Shown here piece by piece: positions 20,481 to 31,081 of a stretch of 64,000 nucleotides of DNA (positions within the stretch are counted from its first letter, which is position 1; the number at the start of each line of letters is the position of its first letter). The DNA is from Candidula unifasciata (Eukaryota; Mollusca; Gastropoda; Stylommatophora; Geomitridae). Position numbers and translations under genes: made by a program. The stretch lies in assembly GCA_905116865.2 (NCBI GenBank), contig CAJHNH020006668.1, positions 399,501 to 463,500 of the forward strand. Reading direction: 5' to 3'. Below the pieces are notes generated by a model. That model was given only the letters and a program-made list of their open reading frames with translations, was not told the origin of the DNA and ran no database searches.

Positions 20481-21460
20481 AGTAGACAAAGTGACTGAGT
20501 GGTGTACAGAAATGAGGGCTGTCGACCACCAGGAAAAGGCGTCTGTTTTGTGGTGTTCTCTGGACAACAGAATCGTTAAAACTAATGTCCCAGGTCTCAC
20601 GATAGATGGTAGAGACGTCAACAGAGAGAGCAAACTGAAGTATCTGGGAATTACATTTGACAGGAGCCTGTCATTTAAGGACCATGTGGAGAGTGTTGTG
20701 ACGAGATGCCAAAAAGGACTTAGTGCACTTAAGACTATGGCTGCAATTGACATAGAGCAGAGAATGCTTTTCACACTATATCAGCACATGATCCCGTCAG
20801 TGGGGGATTATGGCCTGGGACTGCTTACCGTCTCAAAGAGTCAGATGGACAAACTAGAGCGCATACAGAACGCGGCTATGCGGGTCATTCTGGGTTGCAC
20901 CAGAGACACTCCAGTGGTGTGTATGCGATACATCCTTGGTTTGCCGACGGTTGCAGGAAGGCACAAGGTGCTGCAGGCGAAGTCAAATCTCAGGGTAGCT
21001 GCAGACACAGACCACCCTCTGCATGAAGCTCTGGGTGGAGTTAAGGGTCAGCGGCTGATAAGAGGTAAGTCATGGATGGCTCAGGTAGAAGACACAATCA
21101 GACAGCTTTGCATCCTTGAGAACATTAGGCGAGGAGAGGAGTGGGTCAAAGTGCCACCTGAACAGTCAGACTTGAGTAGAGTCATAATCACGCTGAGCCG
21201 GGAATGCGCAGACTGGCCAGCAGGTGCCACAGAGGTGGAAATTCAGCAATTAATTCAAGATTATGCTCGCTCAGAGGATTTGATCATTTACACATACGGT
21301 TCAGTTTCAAAAGGCAAAAGAAGTGCTTGGGGCTTCTTAGCAAAAATTAATGGTCGACGTTTGGTGCAGGAGAGCCTAGCACATGATACCACAACATCCA
21401 ACTTAAGAATGGAGGTGGAGGTGGAGGCGGTCACTGCAGCTTTCCGCTGGCTAGAGAACA

Positions 21461-21522
<62 letters not shown>

Positions 21523-21966
21523 CGTGATTGTAACTGATTTAGAAAGCATGCTGAGGAAGATCAGAACAGGGATGCTTCGTGCAGAGTGGAGGACACGAGT
21601 GACGAGTATTGTCTGGATTTTTTCACCAGGTCACGCCGGTGTGTTGGGAAATGAACAGGCGAACAGACTGGCTGGCTCTGCACAACTTGGTGGAATACTG
21701 ATACATGATAGGGCACACGTGGTTAGTGCCTTGTGGAAGAGCGTGTACAATTCGGAGGAGCAGATGGATCACCACAGTCTGGTGAGATTGATGCAGTTGG
21801 GGGTGACGAGAGGTTCTGGCAGATGCTCGAGGCTCAGAGGAAAGGCAAAACGGACGTTTAATCAGAATGCTACTGGTACCATTAGTATCGGAACTCTTCG
21901 CCGGCTGCTGAAGATGGGGACGGAGCGCTTATGGGAATGCCCCGAGTGCTGTGATGTCGGTTCTTG
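20480..21966 (+). mobile_element. Non-LTR retrotransposon: RT thumb + RNase H + 3' end
   Basis: Best-preserved copy of this LINE. It reads LKYLGITFDRSLSFKDHVES and a long thumb/connector to residue ~250, then an RNase H start IIYTYGSVSKGKRSAWGF, MEVEVEAVTAAFRW, and, after a (CA)n insertion, SPGHAGVLGNEQANRLAGSA. The first RNase H aspartate (usual YTDGS) is Tyr, so this copy is inactive. It ends with the CPECCDV motif and 'gatgtcggttcttgaatcaaat'. Architecture suits the I/Jockey superfamily; clade not determined. Confidence 0.88.
21463..21521. repeat. (CA)n microsatellite inside LINE RNase H
   Basis: About 29 CA units splitting the RNase H coding region between FRWLENT and the following IVTDLESM segment. 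Confidence 0.95.
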
Positions 21967-22099
21967 AATCAAATCAAATCAAAGGGAAATAATACAGTGT
22001 TGCCAGAAAGTTGAGGGTACAGAATGAAAGTAGAAACACCAAAAGATAGATGACGACCAAAAAGAATTTGGAACGACGGAGTCACTGATACCTTGAGAC

Positions 22100-22560
22100 T
22101 ATTATTATCATCATCAGGTGCCTTGCCGACTGGCGTGGGCGATCATGCCTCTCCATAATCCACGATCTCCTGCAGCATGTATCAGTTCGTCTGCCGACAC
22201 ACCTCCATGCTATGCAACAAGACTGTCAAGAATCTTCTCTCGTTGTCTTCCTCTATCCCTCCTTCCACAGATCTTTCCTGTGGTCACAACAAGTTCTATT
22301 TTTCCTCTTCTCATAACATGGCCGAAAAAATATGACTGTTTCCTTTTGATGTCTGTGATACGTTGTCTTCCGGCTCCCGGATCTTTAAAAACCTCTTGGC
22401 TGCTCTTTTTGGCTGTCCAAGGTGTTCTAAGCATTCTTCTGTAAAACCACATCTCTGAAGCCTCAAGAAATTGTTTGGCCTGCCTACCGATTGTCCAGGA
22501 TTCACAAGAGACTCTACAAGATCTTATTACTCCAGGAAAGTCAGAGCGCCCTAGATCTGA
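22100..22560 (-). mobile_element. Non-LTR RT C-terminal fragment (GHVMR type)
   Basis: The reverse strand reads QSVGRPNNFLRLQRC, FGHVMRRGKIELVVTTGK and GRRDRGRQREKILDSLVA; same element as 7675-8060 and 56366-57093. Confidence 0.8.
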
Positions 22561-22587
22561 TACTGATCATCTGTTAACCTGCAACAT

Positions 22588-22923
22588 TTAGCAGCCCAAA
22601 ACACAATTTGGCCAAAAGCATAATCGGCACTCAGTGTGCAATGTGGTCAACATATTGATCTGCTGCTTTAATTTTCCATGATAGTTCGTTCCTGTCCATT
22701 CTAGACTAAATCTTTCTGGGAGACCCGATTCCGCTACCGCCGGGTCGGCAAACACGAGTAATGGCCCCTGCGCTGCCTTGGCTTGCACGTCGCTGAAGGC
22801 AATTTCTGTTCTGGTTGATGTAACAGATATCCTTTGAGACATACTCAGGAGATCTGAACACTTAAGGTCATGTCCGATCAAGATGATCTTTAAATGAACA
22901 ATGAAGGGAATATCATTTCTCAA
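22588..22923 (-). other. Exon-like open frame of unknown origin
   Basis: A 111-codon reverse frame includes CSDLLSMSQRISVTSTRTEI, VQAKAAQGPLLVFADPAVAE and SGLPERFSLEWTGTNYHGK. Its amino-acid composition is protein-like, unlike the simple-repeat frames. No family recognised; could be a captured exon or part of a mobile element. Its 3' part (to about 22600) runs into SINE-A-like sequence. Confidence 0.3.
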
Positions 22924-22999
22924 AGTAGGTACTGGAATCTCCTCCCCCCTCTCCTCCTTCTCCGCTTCCTAAGTATAAACCTCCGTCTTCTTCTTCTTC

Positions 23000-23480
23000 T
23001 CGGGAGGTACCGAAGGAGTCGGATACCTGTTATTGTAGATGCCACGATAAGGGAACTGAGTGATCAGTATTCACGCCCAGAAGATGTCATTTTCACAGAT
23101 GTATCCGTGAAGCGCGGGTTAAGGTCAGCATGGGCATACTATGACCGTTTCCAGTCGGTCATGGGCTACAGTCGGTCATGGGCATACATAGCACAGAAAA
23201 ATGGGAAACAATAAAAAGGATAGCGGCACTTACCACACAACTACGTCAAACATAACCATGGAGATAATGGCTGCTTTAGAGCACTCCCGTGATTCGCAGA
23301 ACAAGCCGCCATACACGCGGTAATCGTTTGAGACTCTATAAACATGCTTCAGAAAATCAAAACAGGTAGTCTACGCTCCGAATGTGTAGAAAGCATAAGG
23401 GAGTCGCAGTTAACTTCCGTCATTTGGATCTACACATCTTAGCACGCAGGAGTGAATGGTAATGAAAGACCTGTTCAGTA
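23000..23480 (+). mobile_element. LINE RNase H fragment
   Basis: Reads REL-DQYSRPEDVIFTDVSV-KRGLRSAWAYYD, a diverged RNase H start, then decayed sequence with 'HLQKIKTGSLRSEC'-like and 'AGVNGNE'-like remnants. Confidence 0.6.
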
Positions 23481-23539
23481 GTAGTAGTACATCACCTACT
23501 ACTATCAGCTGGCAAGTAATGCACCAATGCAAAAGAAAA

Positions 23540-23735
23540 GGAGCATTGATAGAGCTGGTATCATCAACGCTGTGCGGACTACGTTGGGGGATAATGCTGA
23601 ATCCCTGACGCCGACACTATTGCATGACCGAAGAGTTAAACTTGGTGAAGCACGTCTATGGAGTTGTTGCTGCATCGAAGGACTGTGCACGCATGGGAAA
23701 GCCCAGATGTGCAAAGATGTCGATTGTGATAACAT
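23540..23735 (+). mobile_element. LINE 3' remnant
   Basis: 'gatagagctggtatcatcaa' (DRAGIINAVR) and the terminal 'gatgtcgattgtgataacat' match other copies; a TTC array follows immediately. Confidence 0.55.
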
Positions 23736-23738
23736 AAC

Positions 23739-23864
23739 TTCTTCTTCTTCTTCTTTTTCTTCTTCTTCTTCTTCTTCTTCTTCTTCTTCTTCTTCTTCTT
23801 CTTCTTCTTCTTCTTCTTCTTCTTCTTCTTCTTCTTCTTTTTTTTCTTCTTCTTCTTCTCTTCC
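23739..23864. repeat. (TTC)n microsatellite
   Basis: Nearly pure TTC array starting exactly at the end of a LINE 3' remnant. Confidence 0.95.
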
Positions 23865-23984
23865 ACCTCCTCCTTCTGATCCACCTTTGCGCAGTGCCTG
23901 CAGCCTGCTCGGGCACATTGACAGATCATTCAACACAGTAAATTTGAACACAAACAAACGCCGAGAAAATTAAACTGCTGATAA

Positions 23985-24530
23985 CATATGTTTATTGCTC
24001 CAACGATATTTCCCCTAGATCAATGAGCAGGAGGTTTGATGTCTAATGCAACAGCTACCCAAGAACAGTTGAAAATACAATAGTTTCCTCAGCAAAGTTA
24101 TCATTTAACACATTTCCAGCCGTTGGTACTTCATGTCTCGTAAAATTGCATTCAAAAACATTCGAACTCGCAGCAGACAATTTTCATCTATACCAACAGC
24201 ATAGCCAGGTTTTCTCGGGAAACAGGCCGGCAGCTTGATCATATATTCACTTACATCGTGGATACATTCAGTTCACATCCTCCAAGCGCCATAGGACCGA
24301 ACTCTCGCAGGGTTGAAAACAAGACTGAGCTTTCTCACTAGGCTCCAAGTTTAAATAATCGATTCTACGCATGCACTCAAAAGTTTACACCTCCGATTTC
24401 ACACTTTACTTGTCTGGATACATTAGCCTAACTGAGAGTTTGTCTCGAGTTAGTTTCGCTCGCACAATCTGTTGACGCATACATTATAATTAGGAGTCAA
24501 TGAATGACATCCATCCTAATTCTAGCACAT
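23985..24530. other. Unassigned intergenic sequence
   Basis: No gene, repeat family or array recognised between the TTC array and the GGTT array. Confidence 0.5.
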
Positions 24531-24534
24531 AGTT

Positions 24535-24900
24535 AGTTGGTTGGTTGGTTCACCGCCTTCTAAATAGAGAAGGCCGTGGTTGGTTGGCTGGCTGGCTAGT
24601 TCGCTGGTTGGCTGGCTGGCTGGTTGGTTGGTAGGTTGGTTGGCTGGCTTGCTGGTTGTTTGATTGGTTGGCTGGCTGGCTGGCTGGTTGGTTGGTTGGC
24701 TGGCTAGCTTGCTGGTTGTCTGGTTGGCTGGCTGGCTGGTTGGTTGGTTGGCTGGCTGGCTGGTTGGTTGGTTGGTTGGCTGGCTGGTTGGTTGGTTGGC
24801 TGGCTGGCTGGCTGGTTGGTTGGTTGGTTTGTTGGTTGGTTGGTTGGTTATTTGGTTGGTTAGTCGGTCGGTCGGTCGGTCGGTCGGTCGACAGGTTATC
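24535..24900. repeat. (GGTT/GGCT)n tetranucleotide array
   Basis: Mixed GGTT and GGCT units, ending in GGTC units at about 24862-24890. The forward strand reads as W/L/G repeats and the reverse as P/T/N/Q/S repeats; not a gene. Confidence 0.95.
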
Positions 24901-25099
24901 ATCATCGGATTTCGAACTATCCAATCCATAAGTGCTCAGATCCCGTCTTCAGTATCTCCCTCAGCGCGTAGTGGCTTGTGACACCAGTTCTGTGTTGATT
25001 TACTATTTTTCTTTAAGCACTATGTAGCGCTCTTGTCTGGCTTCACCCTTTTTGATGTTAGGTTAGTGTAGTCTTGTCAGTGTTGCAGATTCACAATCC

Positions 25100-28000
25100 T
25101 TACTTGATTCGTTTAATCAAGCTGCCTCTTTGAGGGCATTCAGTATACCAGCCCTGTCCATTGGTCGTCCGTTTCCCACGTGAGCATCACTTGCAAGTCT
25201 GTCAGCTCGTTCATTGCTCTTTACACCAGAATCCCCTGAACAAATATGAAGCTGGATTTTTGTCAGCCTAGATCTATTCTGGGACTCCACCCATTGTCTT
25301 CATATGCAACCTTTCTCTATCTTTTTGAACATATTTATTGATTCGGTAAGGAGGCATATCCTGGTAAAAGTCTGTGTTTTTAGCCAGGCTGTTGCTTTAG
25401 TTGCTGCCATGACCTCCACAGTCAAACTGATTGTCATCAAGGCGAAGGCACCTCAGTCTTGTTTGACAGTTCTCCCTCCGAACTGAGCTGTAAATGCCCA
25501 CGAGCTCCTGACGTTTCAAATGAGAGACCCGTTTGTGTAGATGATCACATCGCAATCAGAAGAATTCTCACATGTCAAGGTAACACTTCTACTTCCACAA
25601 CTACTGGGTTTTGTTGTCTGCATTCTTTGTTCAACTTGATTTATACTTTAAAGGACGTACGACACTCTTGTGGTACACGTACCCATTCTTCCCCAAGTTC
25701 TATGTCCTCAAGTGGACAAACTTCTTGTATAATATCCTCGGCCTGAACTATAAATGATTTTCCTCTCTTTAATCTGCTGCCTTTTCTTTTACTGATTTCA
25801 CTGTGCACTGACTCGGAGGTAGACGTGTGCTCGACAGATCCTTACTCTAGCTTCCCTATTTGGAAAACCAAGGAGGTACCACATTGTTCTGCATGCTGTA
25901 TATATAGTGCACCTAAGTGTAATGCGCTTGGCCTCGTTTTGTTTTGTTTCCAGTCTCTAAAGGTAAAGGTAAAAGTCTCTCAAACTGTCTGCCTAAGAGT
26001 AAGAATCGCCAAGTCATACTCGATCACTGAAAGGAGCAGACCTTGGTAAAAAAGACACAGATGTCGCTGTTATCACTTTGCTGCCACCATGACTTTTATA
26101 GCTGCCAAACCCCTCCTAACCATATGGTATTTGTGCCCAGTAACCCAGACTGTGATCAAAAAGAACTCCCGTGTTTTTTATTTGCAGGAGCGCTTTCCAC
26201 CACTTCCGAACATAAATTTAGAGTTGGTGCTGGAGTATTGACAGTACGGTTGTTTAGCGAGAACCATGTCACGGCTGCCTTCGTTGGGTTGACCTTTGCT
26301 CCTGCCTCACCACACTAACTGAATGTGCGGTCAAGTTCAGACTGAAGTTTTTTTGCAATCTCATTCCGATCTTTGCCCTGACGGTACACCAAAACTTCAT
26401 CAGCAGAGGACTGATATGTAATTCTAGTAGCTGAAACATTAAAAAGTCGAAAAATACTCGGTTGTAAGCATCCTCGAGGTCATTAGCCTCTGCACAGGTT
26501 TCAATGCCTGAATGGAACCCTCATATACGTCGCGGGCAAAAACAGCAGTATTACTCCAAGTTTCTATGTTGGAGTGGTAGCCACCAAGGTAGGCCTTGTC
26601 TTTCGAGCCGGCAGGATATGTTTTTGGCAATAATCTTCTAAACCCGTTTGCCTATCGTGTTCTGCACTGTCATTACTCTGTATTCCTGGATCTCTGTGTG
26701 GTCTTTGCCAGGCTACGGCAGAGGTTTTAAGTAGCTGTGTGTCCACTCTTCTTCTATTATTCCGCCCTTAACACTGTTGTTGTAAACAGTTGCCAGTTCC
26801 GCTGGCTCTTTTTCAGAACATTTGCCAACATCTTTGTATCGTATGCCATCTGGACCCGGTGCCTTAATCTCATCCCCTGTCACTAGGTCCTCATTATCGA
26901 CTTCCTGGATTTTACAACATATCTGAGATTGCCGTTCTGGAGGTATTGTTTCCTAGCTGATTTTTCTGGTCGCTCTGTTCTATATAGTGGGTGAACAGCG
27001 CCTTGCCCTAAAGTTCGTCTGATCTCTGCCAAGCAAGGTCTGCGGTCTGGAAGTTGGGAATGCTTCTGCTCTTCCCTGCACTATTCATACTCTTGTGGAG
27101 TCGTCAGAACAGTTTCAATGACTTGTCTTAGCTCACCTGTTCATATAGTTCTGCACACTTTTCTCTTTTTACTGTCTTTGCTGAGGTTTTAAAACTGTCG
27201 GACTGGGCATTTCTCTTTTTCTAGCGTTCTGCAATTTCCACTTCGTTTGTCTGCCCAAGTCTTTTCTACATCATTGTTCCATCAGGCTTTTCCTCTTGTT
27301 GCGTTGATTTCCGAGCTTCAAACGCCTTATCCTGCCCACCACATCCTGCCTTGTGCTGTCATATTTAAAGGTCTTCACTTTGTGTCTGTGACTCCTAGAT
27401 CTGCCTTTCTCCACCATGATGATGCAGGGATGGTAATCACTGCCATGACTCCTCATCTCCTGGTCAGCTTGTAATGCTTGTGACTAGACTATTTTTGATG
27501 CATAAAAAGTCGGTGGTTTTCAGAGCATCATCGAGCGTCTCTCCTTGTGTGTTTGAAGAAAGGTTTACCCTTGTGCGCCCTTTCCCGTTAAAATCACTAC
27601 AGAAAATGATGTTTTCCTCACAAAACTCTATAATCTCACGGAGGCACTGCCAGTTTACTTTCGCGTTACAGGCGTACACAATGGTCAGCACAAAAGGAAT
27701 TTCCGACAGAACTTTTATTCCTTGTATTTGAAGTGTGTCACTGTCCCTACGAGACATGTCCATCTCTGTCCCAACGAGACATGTCCATCTCTATCCCAAC
27801 GAGACATGTCCATCTTTGTCTTAACTAGACATGTCCATCTCTGTCCCAACGAGACATGTCCATCTCTATCCCAACGAGACATGTCCATCTCTGTCCCAAC
27901 GAGACATGCCCATCTCTATCCCAACGAGACATGCCCATCTCTGTCCCAACGAGACATGCCCATCTCTGGCCCACCGAGACATGTCCATCTCTGTTCCAAC

Positions 28001-28165
28001 GAGACATGCCCATCTCTGGCCCACCGAGACATGTCCATCACTGTCCCAACGAGACATGTCCATCTCTGTCGCAACAATGTTGTCTCGTACAAGGATGACC
28101 ATTTCCAGGTGTCGCTTGTTGTAGAAACAGTTGAAACCGGCCACGTTCAGCGTATCATCGCCTAG
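25100..28165 (-). mobile_element. Decayed non-LTR retrotransposon with endonuclease, RT and RNase H
   Basis: Read on the reverse strand: an APE endonuclease start near 28165-28075 (GDDTLNVAGFNCFYNKRH, MVILVRDNI), the endonuclease centre at 27763-27464 (VLTIVYACNAK, IIFCSDFNGKG, TQGETLDDAL), an RT entry near 26900-26700 (KAPGPDGIRYKDVGKCSEKE) and an RNase H remnant near 25470-25100 (SNERADRLASDA). Many frameshifts and stops; a 25-bp minisatellite splits the endonuclease. Confidence 0.75.
27751..28075. repeat. 25-bp minisatellite, 13 units
   Basis: Unit 'gagacatgtccatctctgtcccaac' type, with starts every 25 bases from 27751 to 28051. Variants: tgtc/tgcc and ctgtcccaac/ctggcccacc. Lies inside the endonuclease region of the surrounding LINE and shifts its frame. 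Confidence 0.95.
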
Positions 28166-28184
28166 CCGCATATCTTTAAGGGCT

Positions 28185-28300
28185 AGCCATTGAAGTCCAT
28201 CAAGCAATGGATGGCAAACTGTTCCCCCCCCCCCCCCCTTTTTTTTTTCCCCACAACGCTTAGAGACAAAAGTGGAAATTATGAATGATGATGATAAGAT
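28185..28300 (+). mobile_element. Non-LTR 3' tail with expanded C(n)T(n) tract
   Basis: Matches the tails at 8380-8460 and 7600-7670 ('ccccacaacgctta', 'gtggaaatta', gat repeats). Here the short 'tttctcccc' has become a long C-run plus T-run at about 28224-28249. Confidence 0.55.
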
Positions 28301-28794
28301 GCAGTGTACCGCAAACGTCACTTCCTGCTGCGTCAAGAAAATGTAACTCTGTGCTAAGAAATGTTAGCATTGTTTTTGTTTATTTTTAAACATCATTAAA
28401 TAAAAACACATCTTATCTTTATAACATTATTGTCACTATTTTATCTTTTAATTTTGAATTCAGACATGCATCTGTTGTTGCATTTTACTTTTAAACCGGG
28501 TTGTTGGTTTATTTGGCGACAAGGAGATTTAACATCTTAACAGTGTGTGCCGATTTAACAGATTCGTTGACTCAGTAATTCTATCTCCCATTAATTTTCT
28601 GAAAGACATCCTTGCTCGCCTCGCTGTTTGTTTTATTTACTGCATTATTCTCAGCCGTCAAACACTCACTGCCACTAGCTGCCTCTGACCTTGTCCGCTT
28701 ACAGTCCCCCAGACACATAAAAGCACAGATTCTGAAGGGAAAAAAAACACTTCAATGACTCAGTCACAATCCATGAGTGTTAGGAGATAAACTG

Positions 28795-29130
28795 ACAGAT
28801 TCGCTGGTTCTGCACCAATGATAATAAATTTATGCTTGACAAGCTACAAGTAGATGCGATCAATGTCCATTTGCGAGCAAGTGAACAATGAGGAGGGACG
28901 AATAGCATTATGGTCTGGAGAGTAGCCAGGTACAGCTAGGAGTGATTAGGGAATCTCGTCGACGTTCTACACTTAAAGAAAATTCAAGACGGGCAGCAAA
29001 TCAAACTCCTGTTGGCACCATCGGAAACGGAACTCTTCGCTGGCTGATAATGATAAGGACCCAGCGCTTATGGGATTTTCTAGAGGGCTATGGTGTCAGT
29101 TTTGATCTCAACGCTCAGTCTTTATCCACT
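28795..29130 (+). mobile_element. LINE RNase H/3' fragment
   Basis: 'agattcgctggttctgcacc' (RFAGSA), 'tgttggcaccatcggaaacg' and 'ggacccagcgcttatgggat' correspond to the 3' third of the RNase H-bearing LINE. Confidence 0.65.
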
Positions 29131-29139
29131 AAGGACAGT

Positions 29140-30376
29140 AGGGTGCATAAGATTTATCTTCACCATCTCTCGCGAAGGTTTTGCCGTTTCGAGTGTCAAC
29201 ATTATAATTTTTATATGGCAATGTATATGGGTATCTAGGATTTTCCCTGTTGAACTGTCATACAGGGCGCAGCTTTTCTGTCAGTAAAACCTTCAGACTT
29301 CAGCCTAGAGATCGGAAACGATGCTCTATAGTCATCACTTTAGCACTCAGAGATGTGTGTTATCAGTTGAAATATCCTGACAGACCCCACGGACATGTGC
29401 ATAGGCTCTTCAGATTCCACCTTCTTAGAATATACATACATCAGCACTTGTGGCAAATAATGATATTTATAGGCTGGTCTGCTCGGCTCTCCTGTCTTGC
29501 TGTGCCGAATATTACTCCCAGTTCTTTCATTCTTGGCAGCGATTTAGACATATTGTCCCGAAAATCCCCCAGTCGTCCTTTCTTTCTAACTAACAATGTC
29601 GCAATCATAAACCCGCCACCTGAAAATATTGCAGTCAGTCAGTATATTAGCTTTTGCATTACCGGCAACGTCCGCGTAAACAAGGGGAAAACATACAGAA
29701 AACCCAAGGAAGGGTAAACATCTGCAGTGGTTCATACTACAGACTGTGTACAGTGCCTTCTTCCACCCGCGGGATCAAACTCGTGGAATCACACAGTACA
29801 CACATATAAATATAGTCCTTTGATTCCCACCACACGAACACTAGTATTGCTAGTTGTCATCGAAAACACTTCACTGCTCTACTTTAGACGACTTTTTACT
29901 TATCGGGAAATAAACAGTGGTTAGAAAATACCGAAACTACTCATCTCCTCAACGAGATAGCTAAACAAGTTAACTAAAAAGCAATTTTTGACACATTTCT
30001 GTTTATTAATGTTAGCATATGGTCTCTGGTGAATGTTGCTGTTGTTTACATATGAAAGAAGGGAAACCCCCCGCATTTCAATAACATCGTTCTCTAAAAT
30101 AATCAGTGTCGGCACCAAATGGCACTGTGCGCAAATCGGTAACGGATGGAACGTCACTGTGTCCGAGCAACACGGTCCAGTTGTCCTTGGTTATTCAACT
30201 ATGACGTCAAATTAGTGGCTATCCGATTTCTCTAAACTAACAAGCAACGGTAAGCAGCGGTGTCGAGCGACCACCATTTTATTTGGTTGCTAATATCAGT
30301 AGTTTTCGTTCCCAGTCGCTCATCTGTTGGATTTTAGATCCATTTTCCTGGCTATTTAGAAAACCGAAGCTTCAAT
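29140..30376 (+). promoter_or_regulatory. Upstream region and 5' UTR of gene C
   Basis: No repeat or exon recognised. The last ~130 bases before the ATG probably include the 5' UTR; no core promoter element can be named. Confidence 0.3.
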
Positions 30377-30705
30377 ATGTTTAATTTCACGCGTTTTGCT
30401 GCGACTTCTGTCGTTGGCGGCCTGAGTGCGATGGTTCTAAAGAAACAGGATGTTCTAAATTCCTTAACGCTGCATGCAGCTGACAACAAGGAGCCGTGTT
30501 ATGTTGGCGATGTGATTAAGAAACGAGTTGGATTTCCTCAGCCAACGGCTTGCTGTAAGCCGCTGAGGTTCAAGGACTTCATCGTATCCTATGACTCCAA
30601 GAATCGAATCCCTAACTGGGTTTACGAACATCTTCAATATGATAAGCTGTTCAAGGATGATCCTTGCGATCGAAGAATCAAAGTTGAGCGTACGCAATGT
30701 GCCAG
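30377..30705 (+). CDS. Gene C exon 1
   Basis: ATG start, leader, CYVGDVIKKRVGFPQP, the CC pair and DPCDRR. Donor CCAG|GTAAGA, phase 2; the Ser codon is completed by exon 2. Confidence 0.94.
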
Positions 30706-31039
30706 GTAAGATTTGCCAATTTTTTTGTGTGTGTTGAGCGATGTGTTCGTTTTGAGTTATATTATTTTTGTTAGAGCGGTTAGGGAGAGACTGCCGGGGA
30801 GGGGAGGGGGTGGGGGTTGTTTAGGTATACCGACAATCGTCTGCCTGATATGCGGGCTTCTTGAAAGATTATTCATCTGCTCAAAATTAATAAAGTTCAG
30901 ACTGAAGACGGATTTAACCTTTGGAAGTATTAACGTATGCACGATCTTCTTCCAAAAAGTCTGCTAAAAGTCATTTGAATATCAGCACGTACGCGCGCAC
31001 GCACGGACAAAAACACAGACGCAAGTACACATGCATGCG

Positions 31040-31081
<42 letters not shown>

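Noticed and set aside
24522..24981. Trp/Leu/Gly- or Pro/Thr/Asn/Gln-rich frames
   Set aside because: Tetranucleotide repeat translation.
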